Source: DASSUW01 sp963792385
Lineage (GTDB): Bacteria > Actinomycetota > Thermoleophilia > Solirubrobacterales > Solirubrobacteraceae
Assembly: GCA_963792385.1 (NCBI GenBank)
Contig: CAWBVZ010000006.1
Location: forward strand, 1 to 64,000
DNA length: 64,000 bases
Reading direction: 5' to 3'
Shown here piece by piece: positions 26,301-36,927 of this stretch (the first letter of the stretch is position 1; each line of letters begins with the position of its first letter). The notes beneath the pieces are model-generated. The model saw nothing but the letters and a program-made list of their open reading frames with translations. It did not search any database and was not told where the DNA came from. Position numbers and translations under genes: made by a program.

Positions 26301-26430
26301 CCTAACCGGGGTCAGACCCCTGTTTGGCATACCTAACGGGGGTCAGACCCCCATTCGGGCGCCCTAACCGGGGTCTGACCCCTGTTCGGCAGGCCTAATG
26401 GGGGTCTGACCCCTGTTCGGGCGTCCTAAC
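26301..26430. repeat. Four tandem copies of a 31-base palindromic unit
   Basis: Units start with CCTAA and contain GGGGTCWGACCCC followed by TGTTCGG-like sequence. The palindromic cores are at 26308-26320, 26338-26352, 26370-26382 and 26400-26413, spaced about 31 bases; a fifth partial unit (TCCTAACC) overlaps the restored ilvB stop. The centre base alternates (A, A, T, T) and arm length varies by one base. The core is shared with the pair at 10643-10702. Confidence 0.93.
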
Positions 26431-28085
26431 CAACCATGTCCCGCGCGGCACCCCCTGGCCGGAACATCGGAAGGCAGTCGGCGTCGGGCTCGATCGCCAC
26501 GCGCAGGAGCGCCGGGCCGGGCTCGGCGAGCGTGTCTGGCCAGCGCGTCCTCGAGCCCATCGTCGTCGTCGACCGCCACGTCGCGCGCGGCGAGGCCGAA
26601 CGCGGCGGCGAGGGCCGGCCAGTCGGGCGTGGCGCCGAGGTCGACCGCGCTCCGGCGGCCGCCCCAGAACATGTCCTGCTGCTGGCGGACCATGCCCAGC
26701 GCGCCGTTGTCGAGCACGATCACCTTGACCGGCAGCTGCGCGTGGACGGCGGTGGAGAGCTCCTGCACGTTGAGCAGCAGCGAGCCCTCGCCGGTGACGC
26801 AGACGACCGCGGCGTCCGGGCACGCGACCTGCGCGCCCAGTGCCGCCGGCAGGCCGAAGCCCATCGTCCCGAGGCCGCCGGAGGTGATCCAGTGGCGCGG
26901 GCGATCGAAGCGCAGCCGGTTGGCGGCCCACATCTGGTGCTGGCCGACGTCGGTCGTGACGATCGCGTCGCCGCCGAGCGCCGCCTGCAGCGCGTCGAGC
27001 GCCGCCTCGGCGCGGTTGCGGGGCGGGCCGTCCGCGCGCCACGAGTCGAGCCGCTCCCACCACTCGGCGCGCCGGCCGGGATCCGCGCCGAGCGGGGCGT
27101 ACGCCTCGGCGAGCGCGGCCAGTGCCCGGCGGGCGTCGCCGACGATCGGCACGTGCGCCGGCACGTTCTTGCCGATCTCCGCCGGGTCGACGTCGATGTG
27201 CACCACCTTGGCGTGCGGCGCGAACTCGTCGAGCGCGCCCGTGACACGGTCGTCGAAGCGCGCGCCGACGGCGATGATCAGGTCCGCCTCGTCGATCGCC
27301 CGGTTCGCCACGCGCATGCCGTGCATGCCGAGCATCCCGAGCCAGCGCGGGTCGCCGGCCGGGAACGCGCCGAGCGCCATCAGCGTCGTGGTCACGGGCA
27401 GGTCGGCGAGCCGCGCCAGCGCCGTCAGCTCGGCCGCCGCGCCCGCAGCCACGACGCCGCCGCCGGCGTACAGCACCGGCCGCCGCGCGGCAGCGATCGC
27501 GCCCGCCGCGATCCGCACCTGGCGACCGTTCGGCTTCGTCCGCGGGTGGTAGCCGGGCAGGTTCGGCGGGTGCGCGGGAGCGCCGCGCGTCGAGCCGCTC
27601 GCGACGTCGACCGGCACGTCGACGAGCACCGGCCCGGGGCGCCCGGCGAGCGCCAGGTGCATCGCGTCGGCGATCGCCTGCGCGACGTCGTCGGGGCGCT
27701 CGACCGCGATCGAGTGCTTGACGATCGGCGCGGTGATGCCGATCACGTCCGCCTCCTGGAAGGCGTTCGTGCCGCGCAGCGAGGTCCGGACCTGGCCGGT
27801 CACGAACACGGTCGGGACCGAGTCCATGTGCGCGTCGCAGATCGGCGTGACGAGGTTCGTCGCCCCCGGGCCGCTGGTGGCGAACGCGACGCCGACGCGC
27901 CCGGTCGCCCGCGCGTATCCCTCGGCGGCGTGGCCGGCGCCCGCCTCATGGCGCATCAGGACGTGGCGGATGGAGGAGTCCAGCAGCGCGTCGTACAGCG
28001 GCAGGCACGCGCCGCCCGGCATGCCGAAGACGGTGTCGACCTCAGCGCGCTCGAGCGCGGCGATCAGGGCATCGGCGCCGCGCAT
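26364..28085 (-). CDS. ilvB: Acetolactate synthase large subunit (C-terminal frameshift)
   Basis: ThDP-dependent acetolactate synthase, first common step of valine, leucine and isoleucine synthesis. Landmarks: VFGMPGGACLPLYDAL, the catalytic Glu in RHEAGAGHAAEGYARATG, the FAD/pyruvate region NAFQEADV, and the ThDP/Mg motif GEGSLLLNVQELSTAVH … NNGALG-like DNGALGMVRQQQ. After DGLEDALAR the frame is lost. Dropping one base near 26534 restores a normal end (EPGPALLRVAIEPDAD … RDMVG) with a stop at 26426-26428. As sequenced the frame runs on into the palindromic repeats and stops at 26364. ATG 28085 has GGGAGG 8 bases upstream. No ilvN follows. Confidence 0.9.
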   Translation of the reverse strand: MRGADALIAALERAEVDTVFGMPGGACLPLYDALLDSSIRHVLMRHEAGAGHAAEGYARATGRVGVAFATSGPGATNLVTPICDAHMDSVPTVFVTGQVRTSLRGTNAFQEADVIGITAPIVKHSIAVERPDDVAQAIADAMHLALAGRPGPVLVDVPVDVASGSTRGAPAHPPNLPGYHPRTKPNGRQVRIAAGAIAAARRPVLYAGGGVVAAGAAAELTALARLADLPVTTTLMALGAFPAGDPRWLGMLGMHGMRVANRAIDEADLIIAVGARFDDRVTGALDEFAPHAKVVHIDVDPAEIGKNVPAHVPIVGDARRALAALAEAYAPLGADPGRRAEWWERLDSWRADGPPRNRAEAALDALQAALGGDAIVTTDVGQHQMWAANRLRFDRPRHWITSGGLGTMGFGLPAALGAQVACPDAAVVCVTGEGSLLLNVQELSTAVHAQLPVKVIVLDNGALGMVRQQQDMFWGGRRSAVDLGATPDWPALAAAFGLAARDVAVDDDDGLEDALARHARRARPGAPARGDRARRRLPSDVPARGCRAGHGWLGRPNRGQTPIRPAEQGSDPG

Positions 28086-28144
28086 GGCAGGTGCCTCCCG
28101 CAAGGACGGTCGCGGCGAGCAGGAACGGTGATGAGTACGAGCAT
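28064..28144 (-). promoter_or_regulatory. Putative branched-chain leader peptide of ilvB
   Basis: A 26-codon reading frame starting MLVLITVPARRDRP begins 59 bases before ilvB and ends inside it (TGA at 28066-28064). It has its own ribosome site (GAAAGG, 7 bases before ATG). Five of its first seven residues are Leu, Val or Ile, as in the ilvB leader peptides of Streptomyces and Corynebacterium that sense charged branched-chain tRNA. Overlap with the ilvB start suggests translational coupling or attenuation. Confidence 0.6.
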
Positions 28145-28225
28145 GGGGGTGCCTTTCGAACAGAGGACGCGCCCGCAGCGCTACGCGGGTGCCGGGACGT
28201 GGGAGCCGAGTGCGGGCTCAGCCGG

Positions 28226-29491
28226 CTACTCGCACGCCGACGAGAGCGCCCTCGGCGCTCTGAAGTCGGTCGGCGTGCTGTGCGGCCATGTACGAGAGGA
28301 TCGCACCGCTGTCAACGCGGCGACAGCGACGGCGGCCGGGACGAGCAGGTACGGGCCGGAGAACGCGAGCACCACGAGCACCGCGGCGAACGCGATGCCC
28401 GCCGCCCACCGCGGCGCGCCGTCGAGCAGCCGCACGCCGGCGGCGGTCGCGGTCACGTAGACCGCCACGAAAGCGGCGCTGGTGGCCCGCACGAGCCCTT
28501 CGAGGCTCAGCAGATCCGCTCCCAGCGGCACCAGGAGGACGACGCCGATCACGGCGAACAGCGCGAGCGCGCGGCTCGGCCGGCCGAGCGCCGCCGGGGC
28601 CGATCCCTCGGCAGCCAGAGCGCCGGCCAGCTTCACTGACGCCGCGACGTAGGCGTTCATCGCGCCCATGGTCAGCAGCACGGCGAGCGCCGCGGTCACC
28701 ATCCGGCCGGGCGCGCCGAGGCCGGCCGCCATCAGATCGGCGAGCGGCACCTTCGACGGCGCGGCTGTCCCCAGCACGCCGACACTGGCGACCGCGAGGC
28801 CGAGGTAGAGCACGACCACGAGGCCGAGCGCGGCGAAGATCGCGCGCGGGAGCTGGCGCGCGGGATCGCGCAGCTCGCCGGCCAGGTGCGAGACGGCCTC
28901 CCAGCCGATGAAGGAGAGCATCAGCAGGCTGGCCGCCGTGCCGACGGCCGCCCAGCCGTGAGGCGCGAACGGCGTGAAGTTCTCCGCCCGGCTCTCCGGC
29001 AGCGCCGTGACGATCGCGACGAGCAGGAGCGTGGCCAGCAAGCCGGCGAGCCCGAGCTGGAGCCGCGCCGTCGCGTGCAGCCCGAACGCGTTCGCCGTCA
29101 CCACCGCGGCCATCATGCCCGCGGCACCGACGACCGCGCCCTCGCGGCCCGCGCCGACGAGCTCGGCCACGTAGAAGCCGCCGATCAGCGCCACGGCCGG
29201 CGCGCCGAGCACGACGCCGGCGAGGAACCACCAGCCGGTGACGGCCCCCGTCCGCGACCCGAACGCGGCCCGGGCATACGCGGCCGTGCCGCCCGCCTCG
29301 GGGTAGCGGACACCGAGCGCGGCGAACGTCATCGCCAGCGGCGCCGACAGCGCGAGCAGGGCCGCCCAGGCCAGGACGGAAGCCGGGCCGGCCGCCTCGG
29401 CCGCGAGCGCGGGGAGGATCAGGACGCCGGGGCCGAGGACGGCGCCGACGTACAGGGCGGTCGCCGTGCGGGTGGAGAGCGTGCCGGTCAT
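28226..29491 (-). CDS. APC-family amino acid permease
   Basis: A 421-residue permease with about 12 hydrophobic segments and the APC opening helix (YVGAVLGPGVLILPALAAEAAGP), the unwound GxG region that binds the substrate. The YPEAGGTAAYARAAFG loop and FIGWEAVSHLAGELRDP segment are typical of the YjeH/CadB-like branch, which exports or exchanges Leu, Met or related amino acids. It lies between ilvB and a divergent Lrp-family regulator, which fits control by amino acid levels. Confidence 0.9.
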   Translation of the reverse strand: MTGTLSTRTATALYVGAVLGPGVLILPALAAEAAGPASVLAWAALLALSAPLAMTFAALGVRYPEAGGTAAYARAAFGSRTGAVTGWWFLAGVVLGAPAVALIGGFYVAELVGAGREGAVVGAAGMMAAVVTANAFGLHATARLQLGLAGLLATLLLVAIVTALPESRAENFTPFAPHGWAAVGTAASLLMLSFIGWEAVSHLAGELRDPARQLPRAIFAALGLVVVLYLGLAVASVGVLGTAAPSKVPLADLMAAGLGAPGRMVTAALAVLLTMGAMNAYVAASVKLAGALAAEGSAPAALGRPSRALALFAVIGVVLLVPLGADLLSLEGLVRATSAAFVAVYVTATAAGVRLLDGAPRWAAGIAFAAVLVVLAFSGPYLLVPAAVAVAALTAVRSSRTWPHSTPTDFRAPRALSSACE

Positions 29492-29513
29492 CCATGGCAG
29501 TGTCGCGCGGATT

Positions 29514-29576
29514 CAGGGGCAGTTGGTGCTCACTTGCACCCGCTCCAGCACCACCGTGCGCAATGATCTGCCCCTG
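29514..29576. promoter_or_regulatory. Nested inverted repeats between APC permease and Lrp genes
   Basis: Outer arms CAGGGGCAG (29514-29522) and CTGCCCCTG (29568-29576); inner arms TGGTGCT (29524-29530) and AGCACCA (29547-29553). They fill the 86-base divergent intergenic region. Lrp-type octamers wrap such repeated sites, so this is the likely control region for both genes. Confidence 0.55.
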
Positions 29577-29577
29577 T

Positions 29578-30057
29578 ATGCCGACACAGGAGAAGATCGT
29601 GCCATTGGACCTCGTCGATCGCCGGATGCTGGAGATCCTCCAGCGCGACGGCCGGATCTCCAACGCCGCGCTGGCCGAGCAACTGCATCTCTCCCCGTCG
29701 CCGTGCCTGCGCCGGCTGCGCACGCTCGAGCGCGAGCGCGTCATCACGAGCTACCGCGCCGAGCTCGATCGCACCCAGCTGGGGCTCGGCCTGACCGTGT
29801 TCGTCGAGGTCAAGGTCGACGCCCACTCCGAGCGCAACGCAGCGATCATCAGCGATGCGCTGCGCGCCGCGCCCGAGGTGATCTCGGCCCACATCGTGTC
29901 CGGCGCGGCGGACTTCCTGCTCGAGGTCGTCGTCGAAGACCTCGCGAGCTACGAGCGGCTGCTGTTCGGGACGCTGCTGAAGCTCCCGAACGTCAGCGAC
30001 GTGCGCTCGAACTTCGCGCTGCGCTCGGTCAAGAGCGCCGGCCCGCTGCCTCTATGA
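29578..30057 (+). CDS. Lrp/AsnC-family transcriptional regulator
   Basis: A 159-residue Lrp/AsnC protein: N-terminal winged helix (LDLVDRRMLEILQRDGRISNAALAEQLHLSPSPCLRRLRTLE) and a C-terminal RAM ligand-binding domain with the VSGAADFLLEVVVEDLASYE signature. These regulators sense amino acids and usually control a neighbouring exporter, here the divergent APC permease. ATG 29578 is chosen because homology begins at once (IVPLDLVDRRML). The stop codon is followed at once by a 9-N7-9 palindrome before lon. Confidence 0.93.
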   Translation: MPTQEKIVPLDLVDRRMLEILQRDGRISNAALAEQLHLSPSPCLRRLRTLERERVITSYRAELDRTQLGLGLTVFVEVKVDAHSERNAAIISDALRAAPEVISAHIVSGAADFLLEVVVEDLASYERLLFGTLLKLPNVSDVRSNFALRSVKSAGPLPL

Positions 30058-30080
30058 TCTCAGTCGAAGCCACTGAGATC
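30056..30080. promoter_or_regulatory. Palindrome upstream of the lon promoter
   Basis: Arms GATCTCAGT and ACTGAGATC around CGAAGCC, a 9-N7-9 layout beginning within the lrp stop codon and ending 4 bases before the lon -35. Either a regulator site or a short terminator of lrp; the absence of a T-run favours the former. Confidence 0.6.
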
Positions 30081-30083
30081 GCC

Positions 30084-30113
30084 TTGACCACGAGTGACTT
30101 CGCGCGCTAGACT
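30084..30113 (+). promoter_or_regulatory. lon promoter
   Basis: TTGACC (30084-30089), 18 bases, TAGACT (30108-30113), the same type as the sigA promoter. The start site would be near 30120, within the downstream palindrome, giving a leader of about 35 bases. Confidence 0.7.
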
Positions 30114-30131
30114 TACGCACTATACGTAAGT
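30111..30131. promoter_or_regulatory. Operator candidate over the lon start site
   Basis: Arms ACTTACG and CGTAAGT around CACTATA (7-N7-7). It overlaps the -10 element and the expected start site, so a bound protein would repress. The spacing equals that of the HspR/HAIR element (CTTGAGT-N7-ACTCAAG) known at actinobacterial lon genes, but the half-site differs. Confidence 0.65.
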
Positions 30132-30154
30132 TCCTACAGAAGGTGAAGCTTTAG

Positions 30155-32433
<2,279 letters not shown>

Positions 32434-32437
<4 letters not shown>

Positions 32438-34164
32438 CGCGCCGCATCGCCGCCCTCTTCCGCCCCTATCGGGGGCGGTTGGCGGCGGTGCTCGCGCTAA
32501 TCGTTGTCTCAGCCGGGCTGGGGATCATCTCCCCGTTCCTGCTGCGGGACGTGCTCGACGAGGCGATCCCGAACGACAACGACCTGCTGCTCGCCGAGCT
32601 GGTGGCGGGGATGATCGTCATCTCCGTCGCCACCGGCGTGCTCGGCGTGGGCCAGACCTGGCTCTCCAACGTCGTCGGCCAGAAGGTGATGCACGACCTG
32701 CGCGCGCAGGTCTACCGCCACCTGCAGCGACTGTCGCTCGCCTTTTTCACGCGCACCCGCACGGGCGAGATCCAGTCGCGGATCGCGAACGACATCGGCG
32801 GCGTGCAGACCGTCGTGACGAGCACGGCGACGTCGATCGTCTCGAACGTCACCACCGTGCTGGCGACCGTCATCGCGATGATGTTCCTGGACTGGCGGCT
32901 GGCGCTGTTCTCGCTCGCGCTCACTCCGTTCTTCGTGCTGCTGGCGCGCCGCGTCGGCAACCAGCGGCGCCGGATCGCGAGCACCCGCCAAGGCGCGATG
33001 GCCGACATCTCCGCGCTCGTGCAGGAGTCGCTGTCGGTCTCCGGCATCCTGCTCGGCAAGACGATGGGCCGCGGCGACGAGCTCGCCGACCGCTTCGCGC
33101 GCGAGTCGGAGCGGCTCGCCGACCTCGAGGTCCGCTCGCGCATGGCGGGCCGCTGGGTGATGGCGTCGATCCAGACCTCGTTCGCGGTCATGCCGGCGCT
33201 CGTGTACCTGTTCGCCGGGCTCGCTCCGGGAGCGGTGACGATCGGCACGCTGGTCGCGTTCACGACGCTGCAGACGCGGCTGTTCTGGCCGATCCAGTCG
33301 CTGCTCGGCGTGGCTGTCGACATCCAGACCTCGATGGCGCTGTTCGAGCGCGTGTTCGAGTACCTCGACCTGCCGGTCGACCTGCGCGAGGGCCGCCGCG
33401 GGCTGGGCGACGTACGCGGCGAGGTGTCGTTCGATGACGTCTGGTTCAAGTACGAGGAAGGCGAGTTGGCCAGCGACGAGTGGACGCTGCGCGGCGTCGA
33501 CCTCGAGGTGCCGGCCGGCACCAAGCTTGCGCTCGTCGGGGAGACCGGCTCGGGCAAGACGACGCTCGGCTACCTCGCCGCCCGGCTGTACGACCCCGAG
33601 CGCGGCACCGTGCGACTCGACGGCACCGACCTGCGCGAACTGCGGTTCGGGGCGCTGGCAGACGCCGTCGGCGTCGTCTCGCAGGAGACGTATCTCTTCC
33701 ACGCGTCGGTGCGCGAGAACCTGCGCTTCGCGCGGTCCGATGCGACCGACGAGCAGATCGAGGAGGCGGCGCGCGCGGCCCAGATCCACGACACGATCGC
33801 GGCGCTGCCCGAGGGCTATGACACGGTCGTCGGTGAGCGCGGGTTCCGCTTCTCCGGCGGCGAGCGCCAGCGGATCGCGATCGCCCGCACGGTGCTGCGC
33901 AACCCACCCGTGCTCGTGCTCGACGAGGCCACGAGCGCGCTCGACGTTCAGACCGAGCGCGCCGTCGGTGAGGCACTCGAGCGACTGGCCGAGGGACGCA
34001 CGACAATCGTGATCGCCCACCGCCTCTCGACGGTGCGCGACGCCGACCAGATCGCGGTGCTCGACGCGGGCGCAATCGTCGAGCGCGGGACGCACGCCGA
34101 GCTGCTCGCCGCCGGCGGCCGCTACGCGGAACTCGTCGCGCGTGACGAGGGTGTCCCGGTCTAG
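32434..34164 (+). CDS. ABC exporter half-transporter (permease-ATPase fusion)
   Basis: A 576-residue type IV ABC exporter: about six transmembrane helices in residues 15-290, with the coupling-helix segment FFTRTRTGEIQSRI, then an ATPase domain with Walker A GETGSGKTT, Q-loop VSQETYLFHASVRENL, signature FSGGERQRIAIAR, Walker B VLVLDEATSALD and the His switch IAHRLSTV. Such half-transporters dimerise and export drugs, lipids or peptides. The TTG start lies in TTGA, overlapping the lon stop by 4 bases, so it is cotranslated with lon, an unusual partner. Confidence 0.95.
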
Positions 34165-34235
34165 GTCGAAAACCTAGCTCGAACGTCCGTCGAGTCTGGC
34201 TCTGTCAGCCAGCTGACTGCCTACTGTGAGACGTT

Positions 34236-34916
34236 GTGAAGCGTCCGTCCTTCGCAACCGTCATCGCTTCGCTCGCGCTGTTCGTCGCGCTCGGCGGGCC
34301 GGCCCATGCCGCGCGGTTCATCGACGGCAAGCTGCTGCGCAGGGGAAGCGTCACGACCGCGGCCGTAAAGGACCACTCGCTGAAGGTCCGCGACCTCAGC
34401 CGGCCGGCCGTGCGAGACCTGCGGGAGACGCCGAACAACTCGGTCACCGAGGCCAAGCTCGCGAACCGATCGGTCACGCCCGGCAAGCTCGCGACCGGCG
34501 CCGTCGGATCGGCCGCGCTCGCCGATCGCTCGGTCGCTGCCATCGACCTCGGGGTCGACTCCGTGCGCAGCGAGCAGGTCGCCGACGGCGGCCTCCGCGC
34601 GGCCGACTTCACGCGCTTCCACGGGCGGTTCCGCTCCCAGATCGGCCCGATCCCAATCGGCAGATGCTGGTCGGGCGAGCCCGCCGGCCTGGCGCCGGAG
34701 CTGGCCGGCGCCGACATCAGCAACGACCTCGTGCTGGTCACGCCGGACGAAAACTGGGTCGAGCGGCGCGTGACGTTCACCGTGCGCGCGTCGTCGAATC
34801 CGAGCCGCTTTGTGCTGGCCGCGTGCAACGTCGGCATCCCGATCGACGTCGTCGGCCCGCTGCTCGATGTGGCTCAGCGCGAGATCAGCTTCAGCTACCT
34901 GGTCATAGACGTCTAG
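34236..34916 (+). CDS. Secreted protein of a Solirubrobacterales-type family
   Basis: A 226-residue exported protein with signal peptide RPSFATVIASLALFVALGG…AHA. Residues 30-130 hold imperfect short repeats with Asn/Ser-Val-x-x-x-x-Leu (NNSVTEAKLANRSVTPGKLATGAV-like), probably a left-handed or collagen-like stalk. The C-terminal 90 residues form a beta-rich domain with two Cys (GRCWSGE, AACNVG). I associate this signal and repeat style with multi-copy families in Solirubrobacterales; function unknown. GTG start 8 bases after TACTGT. It overlaps the convergent CGNR gene by 14 bases. Confidence 0.8.
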   Translation: MKRPSFATVIASLALFVALGGPAHAARFIDGKLLRRGSVTTAAVKDHSLKVRDLSRPAVRDLRETPNNSVTEAKLANRSVTPGKLATGAVGSAALADRSVAAIDLGVDSVRSEQVADGGLRAADFTRFHGRFRSQIGPIPIGRCWSGEPAGLAPELAGADISNDLVLVTPDENWVERRVTFTVRASSNPSRFVLAACNVGIPIDVVGPLLDVAQREISFSYLVIDV

Positions 34917-35478
34917 CACGGCGGGCGCGGTAGCGCTGCATCTTCAGGCGGCCACCGCACTCGTTCATCGAGCACCAGCGGCGGCTGTGGTTACGGCTGC
35001 GGTCGAGGAACAGCCAGCAGCACTCGACGCACACCTTGAGGTGGTCGAGCGGACCGGTGCGCAGCAGGTCGACGGCCGCGACGGCCAGCGGCCACAGCAC
35101 GCGTGCGGGGTCGTCGCCGTCCCACGTGAGCTCGAACCGTCCTGAGTCGGGCGCCAGCCGGGCGTTCGCGATCGCCTCGGCGTAGAACGCGGCGAGCTGC
35201 TGGAGCGCTTCGGCAGGCGGCTCGCGGCCGTCGGCGACGGATCGGAAGACGTCGTAGATCGCGGCGCGCAGCGTGCGCGCGCGGTCGAGCACGTGCCCGT
35301 CGACCGCCGGGGCGTTGTCGAGGACGCCGGCGTACCGCGCCCACGCCACGAGGTCGGCGGGCTCGCGCAGATGGTCCACGTCCGGGTCGCCGTCGAGCGG
35401 GCCCTCGACCGTGTTCGCGAAGTCGAGCGCCGGATGCCCGCCGACCAGCTCGAGCTCGGTCACCAACTTGGTTACCAC
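34903..35478 (-). CDS. CGNR zinc-finger (ABATE-domain) regulator
   Basis: A 191-residue protein with an N-terminal ABATE ligand/stress domain (VGGHPALDFANTVEG) and a C-terminal CGNR-type zinc finger (CVECCWLFLDRSRNHSRRWCSM, then NECGGRLKMQRYR), a likely DNA-binding unit; the name-giving CGNR reads CGGR here. GTG 35478 was chosen because TAAACT (35491-35486, minus strand) lies 7 bases upstream. Overlapping ACCAA/TTGGT repeats cover its start, and a divergent MFS pump lies 51 bases away, so the two form a regulator-transporter pair. Confidence 0.87.
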   Translation of the reverse strand: MVTKLVTELELVGGHPALDFANTVEGPLDGDPDVDHLREPADLVAWARYAGVLDNAPAVDGHVLDRARTLRAAIYDVFRSVADGREPPAEALQQLAAFYAEAIANARLAPDSGRFELTWDGDDPARVLWPLAVAAVDLLRTGPLDHLKVCVECCWLFLDRSRNHSRRWCSMNECGGRLKMQRYRARRARRL

Positions 35479-35490
35479 CAAACGGAGTTT
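35462..35490. promoter_or_regulatory. Operator candidate of the CGNR/MFS pair
   Basis: ACCAA-C-TTGGT (35462-35472) followed by TACC and a further ACCAA (35477-35481): alternating half-sites that can pair either way, plus AAAC-GGA-GTTT (35480-35490) over the minus-strand -10. Likely bound by the CGNR regulator. Confidence 0.55.
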
Positions 35491-35529
35491 AGCCCCGCTA
35501 CGGACGGGCAAGCTCGTTGGAGACCGGCA

Positions 35530-36864
35530 ATGATCGCTTCACCGGTAACACCACGGCCGCGCACGGCACTGACGCTGCTCTGTACGGCGCAGTTCGTCGT
35601 CGTCCTCGACGCGACGATCGTCGCCGTGGCGCTTCCCGCGATGCGGCGCTCGCTCGATCTCACGCCGGAGGCGCTCCAGTGGGTCCTGACCGCCTACGCG
35701 TTGACGTTCGGGGGCCTGCTGGTGGCCGCCGGCCGGGCAGCCGACCTGTTCGGGCGGCGGCGGCTGTTCCAGGTAGGGCTGATCGTGTTCGGCGGCGCGT
35801 CGCTCGCCGGCGGGCTCGCCCCGTCCGGGACCGCGCTCGTGGCCGCGCGGGCGGTGCAGGGGATCGGGGCGGCGATCGAGGCGCCCGCCGCGTTCGCGCT
35901 GCTGGCCGCGACGTTCTCCGATCCGGAGCCGCGCCGGCGTGCCGTCGCGTGGTGGACGGCCGCCGCTGCGGCCGGCGGCGCGTCGGGCTGGCTGATCGGC
36001 GGGGTGCTCGTACAGACCGCCGGGTGGCCGGCGGTGTTCCTCGTGAACCTGCCGCTGTGCGCGGCCGGGGTCGTGCTCGCGCCGCGTCTCCTCATGGAGA
36101 GCCGGGCGGACGGCCCGCGCGAACGGCTCGACCTCGCCGGTGCCGTCACGGTGACCACCGGGGTCGCGCTGCTCGTGCACGGCCTGACCCGCATCGACGC
36201 CGCAGGGGCGGCCGTCTCGCTCGCCGGCGGTGTGCTCGCGCTTGCCGCGTTCGCGCGCATCGAGCGGCGCGCCGAGGCCCCGATCCTGCCGGCGTGGGCG
36301 CTGCGCCGGCCGGGGTTCGCGGCCGCGAACGGCGTGGCGGCGACGATCTGCGCGACCACCACGCCCGCGATGTTCCTCGCCGTGCTCTACCAGCAGGACA
36401 CGCTGCACCGGTCCGCGCTCGAGGCGGGACTCTGGTGCACGCCGCTCAACCTCGCGGTGATCGCCGGCTCGCTCGTCCGCCCGCCCTGGTCGCCGCGGAC
36501 CGTGATGGCCGGCGGCCTAGTGACGGTGGCCGCCGGGGTGCTCACCCTGATCGCGCTCTCGCCCGCCGCGCTCCCGGTCGCCTTCGTGCTGATGGGCGGC
36601 GGGCTCGGCTGCGCGTCAGTGGCGTCCACCGCATCCGGCACCGCGGCACTGCCGGACGCCGCCCAGGGGATCGCCTCGGGCGTGCTCACCTCCGCCGCCC
36701 AGCTCGGCACCGCGATCGGCCTGGGGCTCGTCGTGACGCTCGCCGCACAGGTCGGCTACCGCGGTGCGTTCGCCGTCGCGGCGGCCGCGGCGATCGCCGT
36801 CGCCGCCTGCATTCGATTGCGCAGGAACGTCGCCTATACGGTCGGGGGAGCCACCCAGCGGTAG
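35530..36864 (+). CDS. MFS transporter, DHA2 drug-efflux type
   Basis: A 444-residue major facilitator with 12-14 hydrophobic segments. Motif D1-like FVVVLDATIVAVALPAM in helix 1, motif A GRAADLFGRRRLFQVGL after helix 2, and motif C-like ALVAARAVQGIGAAIEAPAAFALL are those of DHA2 proton-driven drug pumps. ATG 35530 has GGAG 9 bases upstream; a much longer reading upstream would run through the divergent regulator. The divergent CGNR gene is its probable regulator. Confidence 0.92.
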   Translation: MIASPVTPRPRTALTLLCTAQFVVVLDATIVAVALPAMRRSLDLTPEALQWVLTAYALTFGGLLVAAGRAADLFGRRRLFQVGLIVFGGASLAGGLAPSGTALVAARAVQGIGAAIEAPAAFALLAATFSDPEPRRRAVAWWTAAAAAGGASGWLIGGVLVQTAGWPAVFLVNLPLCAAGVVLAPRLLMESRADGPRERLDLAGAVTVTTGVALLVHGLTRIDAAGAAVSLAGGVLALAAFARIERRAEAPILPAWALRRPGFAAANGVAATICATTTPAMFLAVLYQQDTLHRSALEAGLWCTPLNLAVIAGSLVRPPWSPRTVMAGGLVTVAAGVLTLIALSPAALPVAFVLMGGGLGCASVASTASGTAALPDAAQGIASGVLTSAAQLGTAIGLGLVVTLAAQVGYRGAFAVAAAAAIAVAACIRLRRNVAYTVGGATQR

Positions 36865-36927
36865 CTGGACTTTCGTCTCATCAACATTCGGACACCGACG
36901 TTACGCTCGATTTTCGAGTCTGAGTAG

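Noticed and set aside
26301..26430. CRISPR array
   Set aside because: Units are about 31 bases with no distinct spacers; the palindromic cores vary and no cas gene is near.
26534..28085. Programmed frameshifting in ilvB
   Set aside because: No slippery heptamer or downstream structure was found at the shift point; an indel is simpler.
32509..34095. 528-codon minus-strand frame opposite the ABC exporter
   Set aside because: No domain logic; the plus strand carries every ABC motif.
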